DNA of 64,000 bases from Caprella mutica (lineage: Eukaryota; Arthropoda; Malacostraca; Amphipoda; Caprellidae): the NCBI GenBank assembly GCA_947561585.1, contig CANNZV010000262.1, positions 124,001 to 188,000 on the forward strand. The letters run 5' to 3'. This document shows, piece by piece, positions 24,516 through 36,944 of this stretch. The translations under genes and the position numbers were made by a program. The notes beneath the pieces are model-generated. The model ran no database searches. It was not told the DNA's origin and worked only from the letters and a program-made list of their open reading frames with translations. Each line of letters begins with the position of its first letter. Position 1 is the first letter of the stretch.

Positions 24516-25744
24516 AAATTGCTTATTCTTATGGAAAACAATCCTTTATTTCTTATTTAAATTAAAAAAACGAGGTTCTTCACATTAAAAACAAAAGGAA
24601 AACAAATGTATTTAATTCTAAACGTTTGGAAGAATGTTTGATATTACAGGAAAAAAATAAAAAATAGTTTTGTTCTCTATTTAACATATTACCAAGTTAT
24701 TTATACCATTAACCATCATATTTTAATTAAATGGACCAATTAATGAAAAATAATTGTTTATCTACTCCATCACTGTTGGTCCTGCTTCATACCCTTTACG
24801 TGCCTTGCGCACTCTCGAGATTGTGGCGCATTTTCAAAGATCCTAAAAACGCGCAGTTCATTCTCGAGAATGTGTAAATTGGCAAATAGTGCGGAACATA
24901 TTCACTAGCAATAATCTTGTAATCAACAGAGTATTATCGAAACCCTGGCAACGAATCAAATAAAAGTAAAAACAAATCGCAATGTTAATATAACACTCAA
25001 ATCTGTATTATATTTTGTAATATTTTAGATTAATTAACATAAAGATTAAGTTTAATTTTTGTTAAATGTTTTATTATTACCATACATTATACACCAATTA
25101 TGGTTATATTTTGTATGTCTGAACAATTTGTAATATTCTCTTTTAGGAAAATAATATGAATGACAAATATAATATTAAAGAAGCCAACTTTATTTCATTG
25201 TCCCTTGCGTCATTAGGAAAATCAATAGTAATTAATAACTATGTGCAAATGAATGAGAGTCATAGGAACTTTTATTACTAACGGATTTACAGAATGATTT
25301 GTACAACCCAGGCATCATTTTTTTGTAAGCAAGTCGAAATGAACAATACAGCAGTTTGATTGGAAAATTATTGATTTGAAGATAGTGCGTCTCTCCAATC
25401 ATTTTCAGTGTCATATGGAAGAACTTAACCCTCTATGTTAAAAGAAGACGTTTTGTCCTTTATATCTTTCATGTTATTTCTTTAAATTTACAGGCTTTTC
25501 TTGACTTTGTTCCTACATGAATACCAACTATATTTTTGTATTTGAAAGTTTAAAAATATTAACGTATCGTCAAAAAATCATGTAAATCACGTAAGTTAGG
25601 GAAATATATGTAATGTGGTCACGTGTGGCAACGTAAATACTACAGTTCGGTTAGCCTCTAAATACAGTACAGTCCACGTTTTCATGGAGTACACAGAGCT
25701 GTGATTGGATCACATTCCACCCAATCAAAGCTCGGCTCACTTGT
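24516..25744. other. Intergenic, nothing recognised
   Basis: AT-rich DNA with a short palindromic stretch near 24,810-24,870 (TCTCGAGATTGT against TCTCGAGAATGT). At 25,690-25,730 an inverted pair, GAGCTGTGATTGG against CCAATCAAAGCTC, contains two CCAAT-type motifs. No exon is supported. Confidence 0.4.
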
Positions 25745-25935
25745 AAAAATACAGTACCGAAGGTTTATAAATAAGACATGTGTTTCTTAAACACAAAGTC
25801 AAACCTTCCGATACATTCTGATAGTCAATCTTATTATGGTGAAGCGACCAAATAAACACATGATTACGTTTCTATTCATTAGAACACATATGCACATTTG
25901 AAGTTGTTTTTATTTATTGTTAAATAAGCTTAGTT
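25745..25935 (+). repeat. Duplicated 180-bp block with TATA-like motif (copy 4 side)
   Basis: Nearly identical to 30,368-30,545. It contains GGTTTATAAATAAGACATGT within an inverted pair (GAAGGTTT against AAACCTTC), then ACCAAATAAACACAT. The high identity contrasts with the diverged flanks. A lost or unrecognised promoter or transcript is possible, but a short frame starting ATGGTGAAGCG here is not shared by the other copy. Confidence 0.6.
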
Positions 25936-25989
25936 TTCCGATATATATTGCAGGTATATTATATTTTAACGTTCAAATCAATTCTGGGC

Positions 25990-26656
25990 ATCAGGGGTCA
26001 AATAACGTATATCGTGATAGCAATATTGTACATGAATTTTAGATCATGTGTAAACATTCAAATACATGAACTGTTGATGGAGATCACTAGGCGTGGTCAT
26101 GACGCTTGGTAGTTTCGTGTACACCGGTACAACTCTTTAAGATGTACATAAAATAGATAGTTATATAGAATGAGGTGGAAGAATGATTTGTCTCTTCATT
26201 TTCGTTTTTATATAGGCATTTGAGTAATTAGAAGTGACTGTAAATACAATTTGTGCAGGGGCCCTATTGTTTTTTTCGTGTCTCTTTAACTCACGTAGCT
26301 GTTGATAGACACAATTCTAAAACAACTGAGATAATTATGATGATATTATTTGTATTCAATGTGAATTAATAGATATTATATGAATGCTCTTTTCATCAAA
26401 AGAGTTTATCACTAGTCTAATATATTTTTAATCTTCATGTAGAAACCAATTTCTCTGATATTCCGAAATTTATTTTAAAAAATTTACAACTTCAATTTGT
26501 AACATTTACGTTGCTATATATCAATCCATTATTATTTTCACATGATCAATTATATATTGAGTTACATTATTATTCTAAACAATAATAACAAATACAGATT
26601 TCACAATCTCCGTTCAACAGCACTTAAATATCAAGAACACAGTAAGAGAATTCACC
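25990..26656 (+). repeat. Duplicated upstream block of copy 4
   Basis: Matches the flank of copy 5 (32,320-32,956): GGTCATGACGCTTGGTAG, GGGCCCTATT, TGTCTCTTTAA and the conserved ATCAAGAACACAGTAAGAGA start context. At 25,935-25,975 it holds the uninterrupted site corresponding to the 1.7-kb transposon of copy 5. It is non-coding. Confidence 0.75.
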
Positions 26657-29320
26657 ATGAACTACCTCATGGATAGGATGATTCTCTCACAAGTGCTCGT
26701 GCTCCTGATGTTGGTTCTAACACCACCTCCTTCTGCTGCCCAAAACATATTCACGAGAAAGCCTGGAAAAACTGTTAGGAATTATGATACATATACTGAA
26801 GTGGAAAGAGCTTGTGAGTTTTCATATTCTTGATTTAAATTAGAAATATTGTTTCCTGTTTAAAATTTCTTACGAATTGTCCAAGCAGTATTTATTTAAT
26901 ATTTTTAGAAGTTTTGTTGATTTAAGATATAAAAAATAATTTAAGAAAAAAAAAACTGCTTTGGATGTGTTGGTCTCATTCAAGTACAAATATTTCCCGG
27001 ACAATCACTGATCCAAACTGGTATTATTTTAAAGATAAATTATAATGAAATAAATAAATATCGTCTCTATAATTACTAATCAAACCTTTGTCCTACAATA
27101 TAATATAATATATATTGAATTTTTTACTATTATTTAGGATTGTATTCATATCTACATTGCATTTTGTTTACCAATAAATAATATCATTATCATTAATTTC
27201 TTCCTTGAGCCTGGAAAGAACTTTTAATAATTCAATCATAGATATTAACTTTCTTGGTAAAAATATTTACCTAATTAATATCTTCTGAAAACAAGGTACA
27301 TGCAAGAATATCTGCAATGAAAATCCACAGTGCCACATCGTGTCTGCGACCAGGCAACCCAATAGAAAAATTGGATGTCGGTTCTCGAGTTTGGAACATG
27401 AAGAACTGGAAGATGACGTATTGGGAACAACCTATGTGAAAAGTAGGATACTGACTACGAGAAAGCTATACAAAAATTATCTAGCAAAATTCACATCATC
27501 ATAGTAGTTTGTAATGTGTTATTAATATATTTTATTTTGAAAACTACTAGAATAATAATATTAGAATAAGAGAATAATATAGAAATAAGAAAATATTTGG
27601 TTACGGTCATAGTCATCCAATATTTAAAATTAAGTCGTAGATCATACTGGTTCTTGAAAGCTCAATATTTTTTTAGTTTGAAGTGGTTGCATTGTACTAA
27701 TAATTAATAATATATCTTTATTTCAATAGCTGGTCGCACTGATGAATGCGGTACACCGTTCACTCTTGTCATAGGAGTAGGTTGCATCAACATCACAGTG
27801 CAAATGAACTTCAATGAAAAGGCAGAAGAATCTTGTCCAAAAGGCTCAAAGTTGTTCTCTCCAGCATCTCTTGCAATATTCGAAAACCTTAGACTCTATC
27901 TGATGAGCTTTAAGTGGTTCGGTAGGTTTCAAATTGAATATTTTCCCTTTCTTTTATTCAAGCAGAATACATCAACATGAGTGTAGAATACCCTGTGTAA
28001 ATATAACAGATCTAAAACGTGTACAGTAGGATATTTAGGATAGGTTGGGAATAGGTTGAGGTGAAGTATAGAAAGTGTGGGAGTAAATTTTGAGGATATT
28101 TAGGGAAAATGCACTACTCTGTAATTGGATAATAATTCTTTCAAGAGAGAGTTACAGGTACTTGTTAGGAGTAGTATGACAGTAAATTAATATGACAGTT
28201 TTTGTTCCAGAAGACGTGAAAGAGCTTGCTTGAAAGAAAATACATTGCATTTTTCGATATCTGAATTTGATAAAGGAATATTGCAAGCTATGTCAAATGT
28301 AACTTCAGATATCTCATTGTTATGTCGCAGAACAACTCTTCATGTCTCAAGTCTAAATGGAAATAAGAATTTTGAAATAGAAGGTTGAAGTTACACTTAA
28401 AATACTCGTTTTCTTTAATAAAACTCTTTTTCTATGGACATTATCAAAATTTTAGCACGAACAGAAAGGTTTTCTTTTGTCCTGTTCTACATATACTTAA
28501 AATTTAAAAAAGAAATAAAATGCACTCACAATAACTATAACCATCTACACTGAGAAAAATAAACTATTCCAACTGATGCACTTAGGTGTTTCGAGTTCAC
28601 CCTATGGCTCTGTCTTCAAAGGGAGCCAGTCACTTTAGTGTCTTCAAACTATAGTTTGGATGCACTAAAGTGTCTTAGGCATTAGTTTGTTTGGGATTTG
28701 AGACACTAAATTGCATCGAACTGATGCACCTTAGTGGATCCACACTAAAGTGCATCCACACTAAAGTGCATCCACACTAAAGTGCATCGAACTGATGCAC
28801 TAAAGTGTCTCGCTTTGGAGGCAGAGCCATATCGTGAAATCGATACACCTGGGTGTATCAGAGTTTTTCTGAGTGTGTAATGCTGGTAGTATTAAGTTAT
28901 ATAAATTGAAGAGCTGGGTAAATTAAATAAACACGTGGATATTAACATAAATGTAGTGCTCATTATTTTAATTCGCTCAATTTTTTCCTAATCAAAAATA
29001 TCACAGTTTCATTAAATATTAGATTTTAAAAATACATCAATTAACATATTACAGATCTCAGAACAAACCAAGTTCTTTGGATTGGTGCTAGTCGGAACTC
29101 TTCTGGAGTGAACATTTGGACCTCAGGAGGATACATAGCAGGACCGGGCCAAACTGATCCACAGAATTTACCAAAAGGAACATATCCCTTTGGTCCTACT
29201 GAACCTGATTACTTAGGAAATTGCTTATGTGTATATTGGAAAGCCTCTGGTGATAGCTACTTTCATTTAGCCGATACTAAATGTGATCGTGATTTGAGAA
29301 GTATTTGTCATAAAATTTAG
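26657..29320 (+). CDS. Secreted C-type-lectin-like protein, array copy 4
   Basis: Exons 26,657-26,813, 27,296-27,442, 27,730-27,921 and 29,055-29,320 give 253 residues. Exon 3 is one codon longer than in copies 1, 3 and 6 (ends FKWF), a feature shared with copy 5. Exon 4 keeps LWIGASRNSSG but has EPD instead of EPN in the calcium-site position (PTEPDYLGNC). It also has an extra Cys next to the inner pair (NCLCVYW). Intron 3 is long (1,133 bp) because copies 4 and 5 share extra sequence and because a MITE sits at 28,548-28,875. The frame is intact throughout. Ligand unknown; loss of the Asn of the triplet may alter or abolish calcium-dependent binding. Confidence 0.9.
28548..28875. mobile_element. 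TA-flanked MITE in intron 3 of copy 4 (family F)
   Basis: The ends are CACTGAGAAAAATAAAC on the left and TTTTTCTGAGTG on the right, next to TA dinucleotides, as in Tc1/mariner-type insertions. Inside are repeated GATGCACTAAAGTGTCTC and CACTAAAGTGCATCCA-like segments in both orientations. Copy 5 has the empty site at the matching intron position (ACCATCTGTAATGATG, about 34,906-34,921), so the insertion is younger than the split of copies 4 and 5. A sister element is at 45,828-46,135. Confidence 0.85.
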
Positions 29321-30367
29321 ATTGTCTGAACGCCTTTTGATCAACTCTCTCACAAATATAAATGTCACTGAAATTAGATGGTGAAGAGCAATAATTTGAT
29401 TTGTGTTGTCTTACCAGGTCTTCATCTTCTCACAGTGTGCTACTTTTAATTATTTACCGATCTCACTAACACAATTTATAATATTGCACAAATTGACTAA
29501 TATATTGAAATATAAATCACTTCAGCTGATTGAGTTTATAATAAATTTTTAGCTCTATCAAATAATTAATTTTATTGTTTACAAAGCAAAAAAAAAATGA
29601 TAGAAAACCTCCAAATCAAACTAACGTAATTATTTTAACTTAAAGCAATTTAATCTTTTTAGTAATGAAGCTTCAACGTAGTAGTAATTTCATCGCAACA
29701 GTAATTGTATCGTGATGGTTTTTTTCCATGCCGGGAAATTTCACTGCGAAAAGTTCCCCGATGGAAAGATCCACCAGTAAAGCCCCTTTCTGACGTTCCG
29801 ACAAATCGCTTAAAGGAAACCTAGCCGATTTAAAATATATATGATCTTATCTAGGTACTAGATAGTAACTAGCCGTTTATATATAATTCCTATGCACAAT
29901 TAAGTACCTATGCGATTATACAATATCTAACATAAATGCTTACCTAAGTATCTAGCCTGAGGTATACATGAATGAAGAGGTGATAGTATAAATGAAGTCT
30001 ATGAACCTACCTAACACAATAATCTAAGACCTCGTAGTTTAAGAGCATAAACCTAGCGCTATCTTCTAAAATGCAAGTAGCATTTAAAAATGATATATGT
30101 GATAAATATGATTAAATTACAACAGTTCAGAACCCAAGGGACGCTATATACCTCCCGTTTCTTCCATTCACCTCAAACAGCTTCAGGATAGAGCCCCTGG
30201 GGGAAAATATATAATTGAAATGGTAAAATGAAAATCACGGAAGATTTTCAAATTTGTATCCCATAAAAGTAGGTATGCAATTAATCTTAGCGATGAAGGC
30301 ATTCAAAATGAGACAAAAGGTTCAACATATAGAAAACTAATTGATTAATATTCGTGTCTTCGTAGCA
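29321..30367. other. 3' flank of copy 4 and intergenic stretch
   Basis: Contains a short degenerate stretch of the 17-bp repeat at about 29,640-29,720. After it comes a segment (TTCACTGCGAAAAGTTCCCC, then GATGGAAAGATCCACC) that recurs after copy 5 at about 35,880-35,930. No gene is seen in the rest. Confidence 0.55.
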
Positions 30368-30545
30368 ACTTGTAAAAATACAGTACCGAAGGTTTATAAA
30401 TAAGACATGTGTTTCTTAAACACAAAGTCAAACCTTCCGATACATTCTGATAGTCAATCTCATTAAGGTTAAGCGACCAAATAAACACATTCGTATTAGA
30501 ACACATGTGTACGAATAACATTGTTTTTATTTATTGTCGAATAAG
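30368..30545 (+). repeat. Duplicated 180-bp block with TATA-like motif (copy 5 side)
   Basis: Sister of 25,745-25,935; see that entry for the shared motifs. The ATG present in the other copy is changed here (TTAAGGTTAAGCGACC), which argues against a conserved short protein. Confidence 0.6.
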
Positions 30546-30570
30546 CTTAGTTTTCCCATATATATTAAAG

Positions 30571-32274
30571 GGTACACGGAAAACTGCCAGGCGGAAAACT
30601 GCCAGACGGAAAACTGCCAGGCGGAAAACTGCCAGGCGGAAAACTGCCAGGCGGAAAACTGCCAGTCACTTATTGACAATTTAATCAGTTTAGTCAATAA
30701 TGACATTAAATTTATAAAAAAAGCCGTTCGCCTTTCGTTAAGGAGTTAAAGGGTTATTCATTTTTACAAAATAAAAATAATAGTTGAATGTAAACAAATA
30801 GTTTGAAAAATATATAAAATATATAATTAGATAAATATTACAGAAATTAATCAATTACAATATAGAAATTGAAAATATAACCTTTCTTAGAAAATACAAA
30901 GAGAACAAAGGAATAATTGTATTAGGGACAGAGTACAATTTCATTTTTTACACAACGCGTCTTTACATTATCAGTTCATAACGGGTTTAGTGTCTAATTA
31001 TTTCTTCTTGTGTTTATAATTTGATAATTGAACGAGTCATCAACCCTGCAAACAACTCCGTATTGCATACACATAATTACCATGTGGTTTAATGGTTGGC
31101 AATGCAGTATGAATATGTGCTATCCACATTGAACCAATCTAACCATCATAAAAACACATAATTAATGTGGTTATGCCATTTTAAAACCATATCATAAAAA
31201 ACATATCATATAGAGATTGTGTACTCTACATCATAATTATCCACATGTAAATTACCATACTGCATACATAATTATTACAGGTGTTTACCAAGTGTTATTT
31301 ACCACATTCATAGCAATATGATAAATACCATACTTATAACATATGGTAACCACATATAATTTACTATATTACCACGTAAAACAACATGTAATAAATATGG
31401 TATCCATTTCCAAAAATATGCATGGTATACACATGGAATTGTTTGTAGGGAAGCTAAATATTCACTTGAACTCACAATAAAAACAACTTTGATCGATGTT
31501 CGTGAAGTATTTAGAATTTGCAACCCAATATCAATGACTGTTAAACAGCTATTACTTACCTAATTCTCTGACAATTTCACTCGATCGAATTGATTGCATA
31601 TTAATTAATAATACTTATCACTTATTAATGAAAATTGTTAAAATGAATGAGTTGTGTTAATGACATGGAGTATAAAAATGTAAATGTAATAACTACCTAA
31701 CATACATATAAGTTTATTTAACATTCACTTAATTTATTTTATAGTTTAAAATTATATTATTGTGAGAATATCTAATTATCTAGTATTCACAAATCAGTAC
31801 GTTCAAACGTTTGCTTCGGAACTAAAGGCTATATTGCTGACGTCGATAGGAAATTAAAAACAAGAGACTACAAACGTTAATGAATATGTTTCTAAATTTT
31901 ACGTGACTTCGAAAATAAGTTAAAAATAGTAATTATAAAATCTTTATGTGTACTGAAGTTTGGTTTACTGATTGTATGATAAAGTAGCTTTGTTGAAATA
32001 TTATTTTTCTCTGAATATTATTTAAGTATTCCAATATCTATGTAGTTACTACTGTAAAAATGAATGTCCCTTAACCTCTTAAAGTAGGACTAACGCCATT
32101 TTTTATAAATTAAAATGTGTTTATAACTAAAGAATATTTCAGAAAGTCAAAAAATATACATGTATTGCCAATAAGTGACTGGCAGTTTTCCGCCTGGCAG
32201 TTTTCCGCTTGGCAGTTTTTCGGTTCGGCAGTTTTCCGCCTAGCAGTTTTCCGCCTGGCAGTTTTCCGGACACC
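30571..32274. mobile_element. 1.7-kb Mutator-like fold-back element with 15-bp repeats in its arms
   Basis: Flanked by the 9-bp direct repeat ATATTAAAG (30,562-30,570 and 32,275-32,283). The ends are inverted: GGTACACGGAAAACTGCC on the left and GGCAGTTTTCCGGACACC on the right. Each arm continues as about six tandem copies of a 15-bp unit (AAAACTGCCAGGCGG), then GCCAGTCACTTATTG in both. The matching flank of copy 4 (25,930-25,975) lacks the element and has one target site. A 9-bp duplication and G-rich ends suit Mutator-like elements. No transposase frame is present, so it is non-autonomous. The interior is AT-rich with many ACCACAT/ATGTGGT pairs. Confidence 0.9.
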
Positions 32275-32283
32275 ATATTAAAG

Positions 32284-32956
32284 ATATATCATACTTTTTA
32301 CGTTCAAATCAATTCTTGGCATAAGAGGTCAAATAACTCACATCGTGATAGCGATATTGTATATGAATTTTAGATCGTATGTAAACATTCAAATAGATGA
32401 AATGTTGATGGGTAGCTAGGCGTGGTCATGACGTTTGGTATTTTCGTGTGCACCGGTGCAACGATTTTAGATATTCAGAAGCTAGATTGTAATAGAATAA
32501 GGTGGAGGAATGATATGTCTCTTCATTCTTTATTATATAGGCATTTGAGTAAATCGAAGTGACTGCAATTAGAATTTGTTCAATGTGCATGGGCCCTATT
32601 CATTTCTTCGTGTCTCTTTAAATCTCTTAATTGTGGATAAAGAAAACTCTTAAACATCTGACATAATTATGATAATATTATTTGTATTCAATGTTAATTA
32701 AAATATACTATATTAACTAGTGGAATATTTTTTAATCTTCTTGTTGAGACAAATTTCATTGGTATTCAGGAATTTTATTAAAATATTTTTTTTACAACTT
32801 CAATTTGTAACATTTCCGTTGTTATATATCAATACATATCTAAATAAAGTCCTCCTTTAATATATTCGCATGATCAAATATATATTCCATACAATAATAA
32901 CTAATAAGTTTTCATTATCTTCGTTACGTATCAAAAACACGGTAGGAGAATTCACA
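32284..32956 (+). repeat. Duplicated upstream block of copy 5
   Basis: Paralogous to 25,960-26,656: shared TTACGTTCAAATCAATTCT-like, GTGGTCATGACG, GGGCCCTATTCATTT and ATTGTGGATAAAG-like landmarks, ending in the start context AGGAGAATTCACAATG. It is non-coding. Confidence 0.7.
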
Positions 32957-35340
32957 ATGAACTACCTCATGGATAAGATGATTCTCTCACAAGTGCTCGT
33001 GCTCCTGATGTTGGTTCTAACACCACCTCCTTCTGCTGCCCAAAACATATTCACGAGAAAGCCTGCAAAAACTGTTAGGAATTATGATAGGTATACTGAA
33101 GTGGAAAGAGCTTGTGAGTTTTTCTATTCTTGATATAAACTAGAAGGAATGTTTTATGCTTGAAATTTCTTGAGAACTGTTGTAACAGTAATTATTAAAT
33201 ATTATCAGAAGTTTTGTTGATTTTAGATATACAAAATGAAAAGACATGGTGTTTTGTGGAAGTGTTAGTCCCACTAAAAGTTCAAATGTTTTCTGAACTA
33301 TCAGTGGTTCAAAATGGTATCATTTCTAAAGATAAATTATAATAAAATAAAATATATAGATATCGTTTCGAATTATTGGTTAAACCATTGTATAAACCTT
33401 TGTACAACATAATATAATATATTAATTTCTTGCTAGAGCATGGAAATAACTTAATAATTCAATCATATATATTAGCTTTCTTAGTAAAATATTTACCTAA
33501 TTATTATCTTTTGATATGAAGGTAAATGCAAGAATATCTGCAACGGAAATCCACAGTGCCACCTCGTGTCTGCAATCAGGCAACCCGATGGAAAAATTGG
33601 ATGTCTGTTCTCGAGTTTGGAACATGAAAAACTGGAAGATGACGTAATGGGAACAACCTATGTGAAAAGTAGAATACTGAGTACAAGCTAAGCTTTTTTA
33701 AATAAATTAGCAAATTTCACACCATTCCATCATAGTAGTTTGTAATGTGTGATTAATATATTTTATTTTGAAAACTACTAGAAATAAGAAAAATATTTGC
33801 TTGAGGTTATAATCATTCTAAATTAAAAGTCGTAGATGATACCTGTTCTTGAAATCTCAATATTGTTTTAATTAGAAATGGTTGCATTTATCAGGAAAGG
33901 ACAGTTAATAATAGATCTTTATTTCAATAGCTGGTCGCACTGTTGAATGTGGTACACGGTTCACTCTTGTCTTAGGAGTAGGTTGCATCAACATCTCAGT
34001 GCAAAGGAACACCTATGAAAATGCGGAAGAATCTTGTCCAGAAGGCTCAGAGTTGTTCTCTCCAGCAACTCTTGCAATATTCGAAAACCTTAGACTCTAT
34101 TTTATGAGCTTTGAGGGCTTCGGTAGGTTTCAAATTGAATTTTTTCCTTTTCTTTCATTCAAGCAGAACACACCAACATGAGTGTAGAATACACAATGTA
34201 AATTTTAGAGTCTGGCAGATCTGAAACTTGCACAGTAGGGGGTGATAGGTGGAGGTGTGCAGTGTGCACCCTATAGGAAGTGTTGGAGTTGATTTTGGGG
34301 ATATTTGGGGGAAATACACTACCCCTACATTTTAGTCTACAATAAAAAATCAGTACCGCACTTAATATTGAAAGAGGAGGATATATCGCTTGTTTAAGTG
34401 ATAACTCTTTCAAGCGCGAGATGCTCTAAAGTTACAGGTGTTTTAGTTTCTTAAAAAAATGTTTTGGAGTATTGACAGTTTATTTATCTGTCAGTTTTTG
34501 TTCCAGAAGGCGTGAAATAGCTTGCTTGAAAGATAAAGTTATCTAAATTTGATAAAGGAATATAGCTAAAAGAATTTGAAAAACATGCAAGAAATAGGAT
34601 TTTCAAATAAAAAAAAATTTGTAATATACATATAACTTCTAAACAAATCCTTTGATTTCAGATATCTAAATGCTTTATCGTAGAACAACTCTTCTTCTTT
34701 CAAATTATACCTGTAGCACTCTCAAATGAAAATATGAATCTTGAAATAGAGCGTTGAAGTTACCCTTAAAATATTCATTTTCTTTAATAAAACTCTTTTT
34801 CTATTGACTGTATCCAAATTTTAGCACGAACAAAAACATTTTCTTTAGTCCAGTTCTACGTACATGTATTAAAAAAAGCACTCACAATAATTATAACCAT
34901 CTGTAATGATGTTATTATTACGTTATATAAATTGAAATGAAGTGTAAATTGAATAAACACGTGAAAATTAACATAAACGTTGTGTTTATCTTTTACTTCG
35001 CTCAATTTTTTCCTAATCAAAAATATTACAGTTTCAATTAAATTTTAGATTTAAGAAATATTAATATATTACAGATCTCACCAGCAGCTACCTTTTTTGG
35101 ATTGGTGCTAGTCGGAACTCTTCTGGAGCAAACATTTGGACATCAGGAGGATACATAGCAGGACCAGACCAAACTAATCCACTGACTGTACCAAAAGGAA
35201 CATACCCCTTTGGTCCTACCGAACCTGATTCCACTGAAAGTTGTCTATGTGTATCTTGGTATGCCCCTACTGGTAGCTACTTTCACTTGGCCGATATTAA
35301 ATGTGATCGGAATTTCAGAAGTATTTGTCATAAAATTTAG
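32957..35340 (+). CDS. Secreted C-type-lectin-like protein, array copy 5
   Basis: Exons 32,957-33,113, 33,522-33,668, 33,931-34,122 and 35,075-35,340 give 253 residues. It groups with copy 4 by its longer exon 3 (ends FEGF), EPD triplet (PTEPDSTESC), extra Cys (SCLCVSW) and shared intron-3 sequence. Differences include CKCKNIC in the exon 2 module, GRTVECGTRF at the start of the lectin-like domain, NIS in place of NIT at the first sequon, and LFWIGAS in the WIGL motif. Splice sites and frame are intact. It is predicted secreted, function unknown. Confidence 0.9.
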
Positions 35341-35649
35341 GTTGCTTGAACGCCTTTTGATCAACTCTCTCGATCACAAAAAAATGTCACTGGAATTGAA
35401 TGGTGAAGAGAAATAATTCGATCTAGGTTGTCTTATCTTGTCTCCCTCTTCTCACAGTTTTCTACCGATCTCACTAACACCATTTATAATATTGCTCAGA
35501 GTTACTATAATGTCTTTTGATTTCTTCGATATCAATTGTTCTATAAACAGTATATCACTTCTGCTGATAGAGTTTATAATACATTTTTGTCTCTATCAAA
35601 TAATTAGTTTAATTGTCGACAAAAGAAAATAATAATTTGATTTAAAACC

Positions 35650-35935
35650 TCCAAATCAAACTAACGTAAAATATTTCAACTTAATAGTAAGTTCATCTTA
35701 TTAGTAATCTTATCGTGATAGTAATATTATAGTACATCTAATAGCAGTTTTATCGTAATAGTATATATTATTCGTAATGGCAATTTTATCGTAATAACTA
35801 TTTTTTCCTAACAATTTTAACTTAGTAGTAATTTCATCATAAGAGTAATTTTTTGTAATAATATTTTTTCTGTGGCCGATAAATTCCACTGCGAAAAGTT
35901 CCCTCATGGAAAGTTCCACCGGTAAGATTCCACCA
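35650..35935. repeat. Degenerate 17-bp repeat and short palindromic segment after copy 5
   Basis: Scattered ATCGTAATAGTA/CTTAGTAGTAATTTCATC units mark the same 3' minisatellite as behind copies 1, 3 and 4. The segment AATTCCACTGCGAAAAGTTC, then CTCATGGAAAGTTCCACC, follows as it does after copy 4. A related run (GAAAATTCCACGGTGGAAAA) lies at 44,578-44,635 after copy 6. Confidence 0.65.
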
Positions 35936-36944
35936 GCTTTAAATGGCAGATTTTAAAAATTCAATTATGGAAGATTCCACTGTTTTCAGAAATTAACAAG
36001 CAAACAGTATAATTCACTAAAACTTATTTGAGCTTAGATTCACTGAAATTAGGCCAAAAAATGTATTCTGTAAGTCTGGGTGATGTATAATTATTGATAA
36101 ACAAATCATTCATAAATAAACAAATAATTAATCTTTTATCAATGCATTAAATATTAAACTGGTTAATAATGACTGATCATGACTCTGGTATGGCAACACT
36201 GTTCAATTTTTGTCTTGAATCTATAGAGCAACTGAAAAACGAAAGTACAGATTTTAATATTTGATACAAAACACATTTTGTTAAGTAAAATCAGTTAGCT
36301 CTGGTCATTGGAAGTCTTAATACTAAATTGATATAATTAATTAAGCAGTAATATGACAAACAAGAATTCAAGTCTTCTTTTTCTTCATGGACTCAATTAG
36401 AGTCTCTAAATCCAGCTGAATCGAAATTATTTTGAGATGTTCCATATCATACGTAAAGTAATGTAATGATTTATTTATCTTACGTGCTTTAAAGTTATGA
36501 TTTTTATTCTTTTGCCTGTGGTTTCAGGTCGAAGCTAGTTAATGTACCGCAATTTATACCTACTAAACCCGACCGATGTTTGAAATTAAGTTGAAACGCA
36601 TTATTGTAAATTTGAATTTATTTTGTAATACTTTCAATATAGATTATTAAGCAGTTTCATGGAAATTTCAGTTTTATATTTTTTTTTGTATTGCAAATCA
36701 AAATATCTCTATGATAATTTAAACATTTAGTTTAGTTGTTTGTATCCTTTTATCGTGGCTGATTTAAATTTGGTATATATTAAATTTATGTTGTTGATTT
36801 AATTAGAATCAAACGAGGCCTAATTTGTTTATCACTGTGGTAGCAGAGCTTTATTATTGAATTTACACGATTTAAACTTTATTGTAAATCGATATGATTC
36901 ATATTTACCCCTATTAACCTATCATTCAAATGTTTGCTCAGTAA
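35936..36944. other. Intergenic, nothing recognised
   Basis: AT-rich DNA with no supported exon, RNA gene or repeat. Confidence 0.4.

Noticed and set aside
25850..25915. Short frame MVKRPNKHMITF... after a TATA-like motif
   Set aside because: The start codon is not preserved in the near-identical block at 30,368-30,545, so a conserved peptide is unlikely.
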